64,000 bases of DNA, taken from the NCBI RefSeq assembly GCF_016463295.1, contig NZ_JAEMRO010000001.1, positions 146,268 through 210,267 on the forward strand. The letters run 5' to 3'. Position 1 is the stretch's first letter; each line of letters opens with the position of its first letter. The notes beneath the pieces were generated by a model. It ran no database searches, was not told the origin of the DNA, and was given only the letters and a program-made list of their open reading frames with translations. The stretch is from Brevundimonas sp. Lineage in GTDB: Bacteria; Pseudomonadota; Alphaproteobacteria; Caulobacterales; Caulobacteraceae. Of the stretch, positions 55,635 to 64,000 are shown piece after piece. The position numbers and the translations under genes are program-made.

Positions 55635-55660
55635 GTAACCCTTTGCTCGACGCGCGCGTA
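55635..55660 (+). promoter_or_regulatory. Sigma-F-type promoter of sigF-nrsF (autoregulatory)
   Basis: GTAACC (55635-55640), 16 bases, then CGTA (55657-55660), differing from the facing promoter only in one -10 base. The predicted start is within about ten bases of the sigF GTG, so the message is almost leaderless. Confidence 0.72.
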
Positions 55661-55673
55661 TGGACCCCATGAC

Positions 55674-56240
55674 GTGACAGATCGCGAAGCTCATCTGAAA
55701 GCCTTGATGGTGCGTGGCCTTGCGGGTGACGCAGGGGCCTGGCGCGTGCTGTTGACGGACATGGGCGGCCATCTGCGGCCGTTCTTCACCCGACGCCTTT
55801 ATGACGGAGCGGCAGACGCCGAGGATCTGGTGCAGGAGACATTGATCGCCATCCACGCCAAACGTGCGACCTGGGATACCAGCCAGCCCTTCACGGCCTG
55901 GGCCTTCTCGATCGCTCGCCACAAGCTGATCGATCACCTGCGCCGTCAAGGTCGCCGCCCGACCGCCCCGCTGGACGACGCCGGCGACCTGTTCGCCGAT
56001 CACACCGTCGAGGATGGCGCGGCAAGGCACGACCTGACCCGCGTTCTGGCTCTCCTGCCCGTGCGCCAGCGTCGCCTGATCGAGGACATCCGGGTGCAGG
56101 GCCTGTCGGTCGCAGAGGCCGCAGAACGCCACGGCTATTCCGTCGCCGCCGCCAAGGTCAGCGTCCACCGCAGCCTGAAGACCCTGACCGCCCGATTTGC
56201 ACCCTCACAGGTGCATGAAGGGATTTCCGATGAAGACTGA
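55674..56240 (+). CDS. sigF: ECF RNA polymerase sigma factor SigF
   Basis: This 188-residue ECF sigma factor has region 2 in LRPFFTRRLYDGAADAEDLVQETLIAIHAKRATWDTSQPFTAWAFSIARHKLIDHLRR and region 4 in LPVRQRRLIEDIRVQGLSVAEAAERHGYSVAAAKVSVHRSLKTL. I set the start at GTG 55674, just after the promoter; earlier in-frame codons would lie inside the promoter. It overlaps nrsF by 11 bases. In Caulobacter the homologue responds to chromate, cadmium, copper and gold stress and drives the DUF2282 operon. Confidence 0.9.
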   Translation: MTDREAHLKALMVRGLAGDAGAWRVLLTDMGGHLRPFFTRRLYDGAADAEDLVQETLIAIHAKRATWDTSQPFTAWAFSIARHKLIDHLRRQGRRPTAPLDDAGDLFADHTVEDGAARHDLTRVLALLPVRQRRLIEDIRVQGLSVAEAAERHGYSVAAAKVSVHRSLKTLTARFAPSQVHEGISDED

Positions 56241-56865
56241 CGACCTGATCACCGCCTTGTCGGCCGACCTGCCCCCTGCCCGGCGGCCGGAGCGTCGGCT
56301 GCTGCTCTGGCTGGTGCCCGCAGCTGTGCTGGTCCTGATCGCCGTCGGCCTCTGGCTGGGCTTTCGCTCGGATCTGATGCTGGCCATGCAGGGCCCGACC
56401 TTCTGGGCCAAGGCGGCCTATACGATCGCCCTGGCCATCTCGGGCTTCTGGCTTCTGGACCGTCTGGGCCGGCCCGGCGTCAGTGCGCGCGCGCCTCTGG
56501 TCGCCCTGGGCCTGATCCTGACCGCCGTTCTGGGCTTGGCCGCTTACGAGCTGATCGCCATGCCAATGCCCGACCGCATGCCCGCCGTCATGGGTGACAG
56601 CGCCCGCGTCTGTGCGCCCAATATCGTCTTGCTCAGCCTGATCGCGGCTCCGTTCGTCTTCTGGGCCGCACGGGCCTTCGCTCCGACCCGACCCATGCTG
56701 GCCGGGGCCGCCGCCGGCCTGCTGACCGCAGCCCTGGCCACGACCCTGTATGGCCTGCACTGCCCGGAGCGTACGGCCTCCTTCGTCGCGGTCTGGTACA
56801 CCCTTGGCATGGCGATCGCCGTGGCCATTGGGGCCCTGATTGGCCGACGGGTCTTCCGCTGGTAG
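56230..56865 (+). CDS. nrsF: NrsF, membrane anti-sigma factor (DUF1109)
   Basis: This 211-residue protein has a short cytoplasmic N-terminus (MKTDDLITALSADLPPARRPERR) and six transmembrane helices, the DUF1109/NrsF layout. Two periplasm-facing Cys, C128 (DSARVCAPN) and C178 (YGLHCPE), correspond by position and context to the pair required for metal sensing in Caulobacter NrsF. It should hold SigF inactive at the membrane until metals act on these Cys. ATG 56230 lies inside the sigF end, giving coupled production of sigma and anti-sigma. Confidence 0.9.
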   Translation: MKTDDLITALSADLPPARRPERRLLLWLVPAAVLVLIAVGLWLGFRSDLMLAMQGPTFWAKAAYTIALAISGFWLLDRLGRPGVSARAPLVALGLILTAVLGLAAYELIAMPMPDRMPAVMGDSARVCAPNIVLLSLIAAPFVFWAARAFAPTRPMLAGAAAGLLTAALATTLYGLHCPERTASFVAVWYTLGMAIAVAIGALIGRRVFRW

Positions 56866-56984
56866 GGCGATCGCGCCTTCAAACCGCCCTGCCCGGTCGC
56901 TAGAGGTTTGCCACCCGGCGCTGGGGTCGCTACATCCCGCGCCTATCTCCCCATCCGATCGAACGACAGGGCGCGACGCACCTC

Positions 56985-58652
<1,668 letters not shown>

Positions 58653-58731
58653 CAACCGCCCGAACGGACTGTTCAGCCTGACGTTACGCTGATACCTAAC
58701 CCGATGTCACGAGCGTCGGGGGGAATGTCGG

Positions 58732-61700
58732 ATGCCTGCCTATCAGGGAAGTTTTCAGCTGCCGTTCGGCCAGCGTCTGTCGTTCTGGTGGCCCGACGTT
58801 TTTGGCGCATCCAGCGACTACAGCATCGTGGTAGGCGGGCCAGTGCCCCAAGGAGGGATAGCTTACCGGAACGCGGGAGCAATCCATTTATCAACACCTC
58901 AGAATCTTACAGGTGTTAGCGCCCGGGTTGCTCTGAACGATCTATCCGGCTTGCTGTCCGTCGTCAGCGAGTATGATGGTCCTCCCCTCGCCTATCTGCC
59001 GGTGACTGTAAAAGCGATAACTGCCGCCCATGCGGTGAACGATGGCCGAATTTTTGCGCGGTCTCGTCAGGACGCAATCGGCATTGATGTTCTCGAAGGT
59101 GTCGCCTTGAATCGGGGCCAAGTGGACATTGAGGCGGGCGAATTTGGTACCGGCATCTTTGCGAACCGTGCCGATGTCCACAACTCCGGCTCAATCAACG
59201 TGCGTGCGGGTTTTCAGGCCGTGGGCGTCAGCGCGCTGGATTATGGAACTTATCAGAACTCAGGCGTGATCTCGGCCGTCTCAACGACGCCCGGCGGCGT
59301 CAGCATAGGCTGGCTGACCAACGCCTATTACACCGACCGCATGGACATGCTGAACACCGGCGTGATCCAGGCAGACTATGCCTACTTCGCTTATGACGGC
59401 GGAACCCGGGCATCGGTGAGAGGTATTTTCGACGTCGTCACAAACGGCAGCGACGGGCAGATGCGAGGCGCAATCTATACGGCCTTCGGGGCCGACGCCG
59501 TCATCAATCACGGCTTGATAACCGGACCCGTTCTTTTGGGTCACGGCGACGATCTGTTTTTTGGAACAGGCATCCAGCAGGACGCGATAGAGGGCCAAGA
59601 CGGCAATGATGCGCTGATCGGCTCCGACAATACTGATTATCTGTTCGGCGGCGAAGGTGCGGATGCCATCCATGGCGGCGGCGGCGACGACATCATCGGT
59701 GGGGGCCGCGGCGCGGATGTGCTGGACGGCGGCAGCGGCTTCGACACCCTGTACTTTCTGGATGCCACACGGGGTGTGGTTGTCGATCTGGCCGCCGGTA
59801 CCTCGGATGGAACGGGGGCCGACCGCGTTCGAAACTTCGAAGGCGTTTATGGCAGCACATATGGCGATCGGATAACCGGTACTGCTGGCGAAAACGTGCT
59901 CGAGGGCATGGCCGGCAACGACATCATCGATGGCGGCAAGGGTGACGACATCATTGTCGGCGGCACCGGCGATGATCGGCTCACCGGCAATGTGGGAGCA
60001 GATGTCTTTCTGTTCACGACCGGCGATGGCCGGGACGTCATCGAAGACTTCGACGCCGACGACCTTTTGTCCATCCACGGCTTTTCCTCGGCGCAATCGA
60101 TCGTCCAGAGTGGTGCCGATGTCCGCGTGATGCTGTCTGACACCGACAGCATCCTGATACGCAACATGCAGGTCGCCGATCTCACGCCGGGACGGTTGAC
60201 GTTCAGTTCGTCACCGCTGCCACGCGAACTCTCTGCTCCGCAGACCCAGCCCGTGCTGACCGGCGAAGACTTCGTTTTCGAAGCCGGTGAACAACTGATC
60301 CTGACCAATCCGCGCGTCGCCTATTCCGGCGGGTGGGCCGTCAATACCGGCATTCTCCTCTACGACGCCCAGGACGTCGGCGGCTATCGTCCCTCTGTCT
60401 GGAATGCCGGAGAGATCCGGTATGAGACGACATCAGAGCGCTTCGAGGTAAGCGCGATTGCGAGCTTCTCATCCGGCTTCAGCGATAGAGACACGTTCCA
60501 TAACAGCGCGACCGGGGTTATTTCCGTCGTCAACCACGGCACCGCCCTCACTTATGGGACGGCCGGTGTCGCCGATAACGCCTTCAACGACGGGCTGATC
60601 GAGGCTTCCGGTGGGGGCAATACCTACGGCATCTTTGGCCAGAGCATCGTCAATACCGGTCGCATCTCGGTCACGGCCGACGGATGGGGCCGCGGTCTCC
60701 ATTCGGGTGGCAACGGAACGATCTGGAACACTGGCACGATCGAGGTTCACAGCCACGACGCGGGTGCAGGAATGTATTTCGCGAACGCGAGAACGGCCGT
60801 CAACACCGGCACGATCACAGTCACCGACGACACCGTCGAGATGGACAGCATTGGCGTCAGCTATAGCTTCTCTGGGTATGCCGGCACGACGGGCTTTACC
60901 AACACGGGTATCGTCGAGGCCGACTATGCGATCTTTTTTGGCTCGATGAGCGACAATCACAGCCCATCTGGACTCCCTATCCAGACCTTGAGAAATGGCG
61001 GTGAGTTGCGCGGTATCGTCTCGCTGAGCGAGAACGGCGATGCCTTTTACAACACGGGCCTGATTACCGGCGAGGTCCGGCTACGTCATGGTGACGACCT
61101 GTTCGACGGTCGAGGCGGCTACCAGGCGGCCGGCGTGTTCGCAGGCGACGGGCGGGACACCGTCTATGGCGGTTCCGGCATTGATCGCATCGACGGTGGC
61201 GGCGACAACGACATCATCGCAGGGGGCGGCGGCAACGACGTCCTCACCGGCGGCAATGGCTCGGATGTTTTCCTCTTTGCGACAGGCGATGGGCACGACG
61301 TCATTACCGACTTCAACGTCAGCACGGACCAGTTGAGGCTGATCGGAAACGGTCGGTGGCAGAGCATCGAGCAGGTCGGCAACGACACGCTCTTACGCCT
61401 GTCCGGGACCGACTCCATTCTTCTGAAGAATGTCCTGGCCACATCGGCCATCACGACGTGGTTCAACTATGAATCGCTCCCGACATGGAGCGGTCCGGTA
61501 GTCGCACCATCCGGCCCGCCCGTTCCCGTCGCACCGCCAGGTGCCACTACGGCTGACCTGGTTACCGGAAGCGCCGGCAACGATACGCTGACAGGAGGTT
61601 CCGGCCTTGATCGTCTTATCGGCGAGGGCGGCGACGACATCCTGATCGGTGGGGCCGACAACGACATTCTGATGGGTGGCGACGGTGCGGATCGGCTCAC

Positions 61701-64000
61701 CGGCGGCTCCGGGCTAGACATCCTGTATGGCGGTGCTGGGGCTGACATTTTCATTTTCGGCGACGCCAGCACCGATGGCACGGGCAGCGACCGCATTGTC
61801 GATTTCAATCCGGCCGAAGGCGATCTGATCTATCTGACAGGTTCTCAGAACTGGCAGATCAGCGGCTCCCAGCTCGTGTCCGGCCTGCGAGTGATAAGCC
61901 TGAACCCGGTAGAAGGGTGGGAAGCTGCCATCCGTTACGGAACCCCGCCAGCGACCACCCCCACCGCCAACACTGGCGGTCTGCAATACCAGGGCACCGC
62001 CAATGCCGATATTCGCCTCGGTACCGACAGGGCCGATACGATGAGTGGACTGGGTGGCGTCGATATCCTGGACGGCAGAGATGGAGACGATCAGATTGAC
62101 GGCGGAGAAGGCGACGATGTCCTGCACGGCGGCCGAGGCACAGATTCGCTAAACGGAGGAACGGGCGACGACACGCTGCGCGGTGGTGCGGGGGCCGACA
62201 ATCTGAACGGCGGCGGCGGGCTAGACACGGCTGACTACGGCGATGCCTTGTCGGCTGTGCGCCTCGATCTCAGCCTGACCGGTGTGCAAAACACATTGGG
62301 CGGCGGCATGGACACTCTGAGCGGCATCGAGCGCCTCGCTGGCTCGGCCCACGACGATGTCCTTCTGGGAACCTCAGGAGCCAACATCCTCTTCGGTGCC
62401 GATGGCGATGACCTACTGGAGGGTCGAGGCGGTTCCGATCTGCTGGATGGTGCAGACGGTGTGGACACCGCCGGATTTTCTGGGGCGCGCGCCAACTACA
62501 CTCTCAGCTGGACGGATGATGCCGACGACGGCGTCACGGTCACCGGTACCGACGGCACGACACGGGTCATGAACGTGGAGTGGCTGCGGTTCTCGGACCA
62601 GACCGTGTCCGCGGCGCGGCCAGTGTTCACTTTTGATGGCACCGCCGCAGGTGAAACCTCGACCGGCTCCAACTTTCACGACGTCATGAACGGCAATGAT
62701 GGCAATGACATTCTAAATGGCCTGGATGGCGACGACGTCATTCATGGTGGTGAGGGTGCAGACCGGCTGAATGGCGGAGCAGGCAACAGCCAGCTTTTCG
62801 GCGATGGAGGCAACGACATCCTGTCCGTCCGGGCCGCAGCCAATACCGGCAATAACACCGCGCCTTCACGCGACCCGACACGAACCTTGCTGGATGGTGG
62901 GGACGGCAACGACATCATCGATTTCGCCACCAGCGGTGTCGCGATCGACAGGGTGACGGTGCGCGGCGGCGAAGGCAACGACGTGATTTCGGTGCGCGGA
63001 GCTTACGAAGTCACTGTCGATGGTGGTGCGGGCGACGACATAATCGTCATGGACGAAACGCATGCGGGTGGTCGCTTCACGGGCGGCAGTGGTCAGGACA
63101 CGTTTCAAGTGGTTCCGAACAACCCGGAGATGCCCAATATTGGTGTAGGAACGATCACTGACTTCTCGCCCGGTGTGGGTGGCGACCAGATTGATCTCTG
63201 GCCCTATATTGCAAACCTGTTCCCAAATGTGGCGCGTGGAGAAAACCTGTTTGAACTGGGTCTGGCTTTCCTGGCTGAGGGGGGACAGACCAACAGCGTC
63301 TCCATTCGGGTCATGACCGGACCCGGAGGATATCTGGAAGAAAAAGTTTTGCTTCTTGACGTCAAGATCGAAGACCTCCGCATCGAAAATTTCTCAGGCA
63401 TGATGTCGGGTGGCTTTGGTGCCTATTTTGTAGGCGGCAGTAGTGGCGACAACGTAATCTACGGCAACGATGCGTCTAACGAGCTGTCAGGATACGACGG
63501 TGCAGACACACTGTATGGACAAGGCGGCGACGACAATCTGTACGGCGACGCGGGCGACGACACCCTGATCGGTGGCAGTGGCAACGACAGGATCAGTGGT
63601 GGCCGTGGCGGAGACCGGGATGTTGGAAACGACATAGCGGTCTTCTCTGGTCCTCGCTCGGCCTACACCATCAGCACCTTGGGCGGCATGACGACCGTCA
63701 TCGGTCCCGACGGCACCGACACCTTGACCGGGGTCGAACGGCTGCGCTTCTCCGACGGTCTCTATGACATGGCAGGCTTGCTGCTCCCTCCCACTCAAAT
63801 ATCTGGGACCCGCATCGATGATAATCTTGTCGGGACAGCGGACGCTGATGTGATCCGTGGTTACAGCGGCACGGATATTCTGTCCGGCAAAGACGGCAAC
63901 GACCGGCTGATCGGAGGAGCCGGCAGTGACACGCTGATCGGCGGGGCCGGGGTCGACACGGCGGACTATGGCGGCGCGGCGGGTGGCGTGGTGGCCAGTC
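58732..64000 (+). CDS. Giant RTX calcium-binding secreted protein with beta-helix-like repeats (3' end outside window)
   Basis: An open frame of at least 1756 codons runs from ATG 58732 (GGGGGGAA just upstream, in-frame TGA at 58690) to the window edge. There is no N-terminal signal peptide, as expected for type I secretion. Two N-terminal units carry 'NTGxI' beta-helix-like repeats (NTGVIQADYAYFAYDG, TNTGIVEADYAIFFGS), each followed by RTX nonapeptides and an adhesin-like 'DVFLF..GDGxDVIxDF' block. From 61561 onward RTX arrays dominate (GGSGLDRLIGEGGDDILIGGADND and many more). The C-terminal secretion signal and any ABC/MFP/TolC partners lie beyond the window. Probable surface or matrix adhesin. 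Confidence 0.88.
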   Translation, partial: MPAYQGSFQLPFGQRLSFWWPDVFGASSDYSIVVGGPVPQGGIAYRNAGAIHLSTPQNLTGVSARVALNDLSGLLSVVSEYDGPPLAYLPVTVKAITAAHAVNDGRIFARSRQDAIGIDVLEGVALNRGQVDIEAGEFGTGIFANRADVHNSGSINVRAGFQAVGVSALDYGTYQNSGVISAVSTTPGGVSIGWLTNAYYTDRMDMLNTGVIQADYAYFAYDGGTRASVRGIFDVVTNGSDGQMRGAIYTAFGADAVINHGLITGPVLLGHGDDLFFGTGIQQDAIEGQDGNDALIGSDNTDYLFGGEGADAIHGGGGDDIIGGGRGADVLDGGSGFDTLYFLDATRGVVVDLAAGTSDGTGADRVRNFEGVYGSTYGDRITGTAGENVLEGMAGNDIIDGGKGDDIIVGGTGDDRLTGNVGADVFLFTTGDGRDVIEDFDADDLLSIHGFSSAQSIVQSGADVRVMLSDTDSILIRNMQVADLTPGRLTFSSSPLPRELSAPQTQPVLTGEDFVFEAGEQLILTNPRVAYSGGWAVNTGILLYDAQDVGGYRPSVWNAGEIRYETTSERFEVSAIASFSSGFSDRDTFHNSATGVISVVNHGTALTYGTAGVADNAFNDGLIEASGGGNTYGIFGQSIVNTGRISVTADGWGRGLHSGGNGTIWNTGTIEVHSHDAGAGMYFANARTAVNTGTITVTDDTVEMDSIGVSYSFSGYAGTTGFTNTGIVEADYAIFFGSMSDNHSPSGLPIQTLRNGGELRGIVSLSENGDAFYNTGLITGEVRLRHGDDLFDGRGGYQAAGVFAGDGRDTVYGGSGIDRIDGGGDNDIIAGGGGNDVLTGGNGSDVFLFATGDGHDVITDFNVSTDQLRLIGNGRWQSIEQVGNDTLLRLSGTDSILLKNVLATSAITTWFNYESLPTWSGPVVAPSGPPVPVAPPGATTADLVTGSAGNDTLTGGSGLDRLIGEGGDDILIGGADNDILMGGDGADRLTGGSGLDILYGGAGADIFIFGDASTDGTGSDRIVDFNPAEGDLIYLTGSQNWQISGSQLVSGLRVISLNPVEGWEAAIRYGTPPATTPTANTGGLQYQGTANADIRLGTDRADTMSGLGGVDILDGRDGDDQIDGGEGDDVLHGGRGTDSLNGGTGDDTLRGGAGADNLNGGGGLDTADYGDALSAVRLDLSLTGVQNTLGGGMDTLSGIERLAGSAHDDVLLGTSGANILFGADGDDLLEGRGGSDLLDGADGVDTAGFSGARANYTLSWTDDADDGVTVTGTDGTTRVMNVEWLRFSDQTVSAARPVFTFDGTAAGETSTGSNFHDVMNGNDGNDILNGLDGDDVIHGGEGADRLNGGAGNSQLFGDGGNDILSVRAAANTGNNTAPSRDPTRTLLDGGDGNDIIDFATSGVAIDRVTVRGGEGNDVISVRGAYEVTVDGGAGDDIIVMDETHAGGRFTGGSGQDTFQVVPNNPEMPNIGVGTITDFSPGVGGDQIDLWPYIANLFPNVARGENLFELGLAFLAEGGQTNSVSIRVMTGPGGYLEEKVLLLDVKIEDLRIENFSGMMSGGFGAYFVGGSSGDNVIYGNDASNELSGYDGADTLYGQGGDDNLYGDAGDDTLIGGSGNDRISGGRGGDRDVGNDIAVFSGPRSAYTISTLGGMTTVIGPDGTDTLTGVERLRFSDGLYDMAGLLLPPTQISGTRIDDNLVGTADADVIRGYSGTDILSGKDGNDRLIGGAGSDTLIGGAGVDTADYGGAAGGVVAS
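59352..61460 (+). repeat. Internal duplication in the RTX gene
   Basis: Two units about 1.55 kb apart at the 5' ends encode parallel series of motifs. NTGVIQADYA (59352) matches NTGIVEADYA (60901), and GLITGPVLLGHGDDLFFG (about 59515) matches GLITGEVRLRHGDDLFDG (about 61060). TGDGRDVIEDF...DTDSILIRN (60020-60170) matches TGDGHDVITDF...GTDSILLKN (61282-61430). Similarity is clearer in protein than in DNA, so the duplication is old. Confidence 0.7.

Noticed and set aside
59587..63640. Possible CRISPR or tandem DNA repeat
   Set aside because: The periodicity is that of RTX nonapeptide codons; the DNA units vary and there are no regular spacers.
59281..63798. A series of minus-strand frames (for example 59281-60096, 61714-62127) opposite the RTX gene
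   Set aside because: The repeated GGxGxD codons on the plus strand create open antisense frames with repetitive Val/Ala/Asp products. The plus frame is uninterrupted and has a start and ribosome site.

Overview
The window is a 64 kb piece of a GC-rich alphaproteobacterial chromosome, most likely Caulobacteraceae and plausibly Brevundimonas. The clues are a circularly permuted two-piece tmRNA gene beside the alpha-type ClpX adaptor SspB, the ClpXP adaptor RcdA, the regulator TrcR, a sigma-F/NrsF locus next to a bufferin-type operon, and a GyrA with Ala and Met at the two main quinolone positions. The genus is inference. I see no insertion sequence, prophage, CRISPR array or tRNA gene. Genes are packed tightly, often with 4-base start/stop overlaps, and no stretch over 300 bases lacks a gene.

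Region by region. 1-4 kb: a sterol-desaturase-like membrane hydroxylase, an old-yellow-enzyme oxidoreductase and an arsenic operon (arsR-arsC-acr3) with an operator over the arsR start. 4-7.2 kb: divergent mrp and miaA, then the tmRNA gene and sspB. 7.3-14.4 kb: small envelope proteins, a RusA-like nuclease, fumC, a PhyH-type dioxygenase, a Coq4-like protein and two paralogous small membrane proteins. 14.4-24 kb: a UvrD helicase, an orphan HExxH protein, an O-antigen-ligase-like protein, parE, a glycosyltransferase and a secreted phosphatase. 24-28.5 kb: an autotransporter, phhA and hspQ. 28.6-36.5 kb: a Ppx/GppA phosphatase, the run gyrA - aminotransferase - coaD - two cyclophilins, and a lipoprotein. 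36.6-50 kb: rpmG, HIT and redoxin/prolyl-hydroxylase genes, an ABC exporter, rpmE, an L,D-transpeptidase, rcdA, a quinone oxidoreductase, a CVNH-crystallin protein, trcR, ubiX and a polyprenyl synthase. 50-53 kb: a TIGR02466 oxygenase, a serine hydrolase and an AraC regulator.

53.1-56.9 kb holds the most interesting system. It is a four-gene metal-stress operon (DUF2282 Cys-rich precursor, MNIO/DUF692 enzyme, DUF2063 partner, DoxX protein) transcribed away from the ECF sigma factor gene sigF and its membrane anti-sigma gene nrsF. Both transcription units carry the same GTAACC-N16-CGNA promoter motif. This matches the copper/gold-responsive bufferin (gig) RiPP locus known from Caulobacter.

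57-64 kb: ettA, then a very large RTX protein (at least 1756 residues) that runs off the end of the window. It combines beta-helix-like NTG repeats with glycine/aspartate calcium-binding arrays and has a large internal duplication.

Several genes share a proteolysis theme: ssrA tags stalled products, SspB hands them to ClpXP, RcdA delivers CtrA to ClpXP, and HspQ is known as a modulator of Lon.
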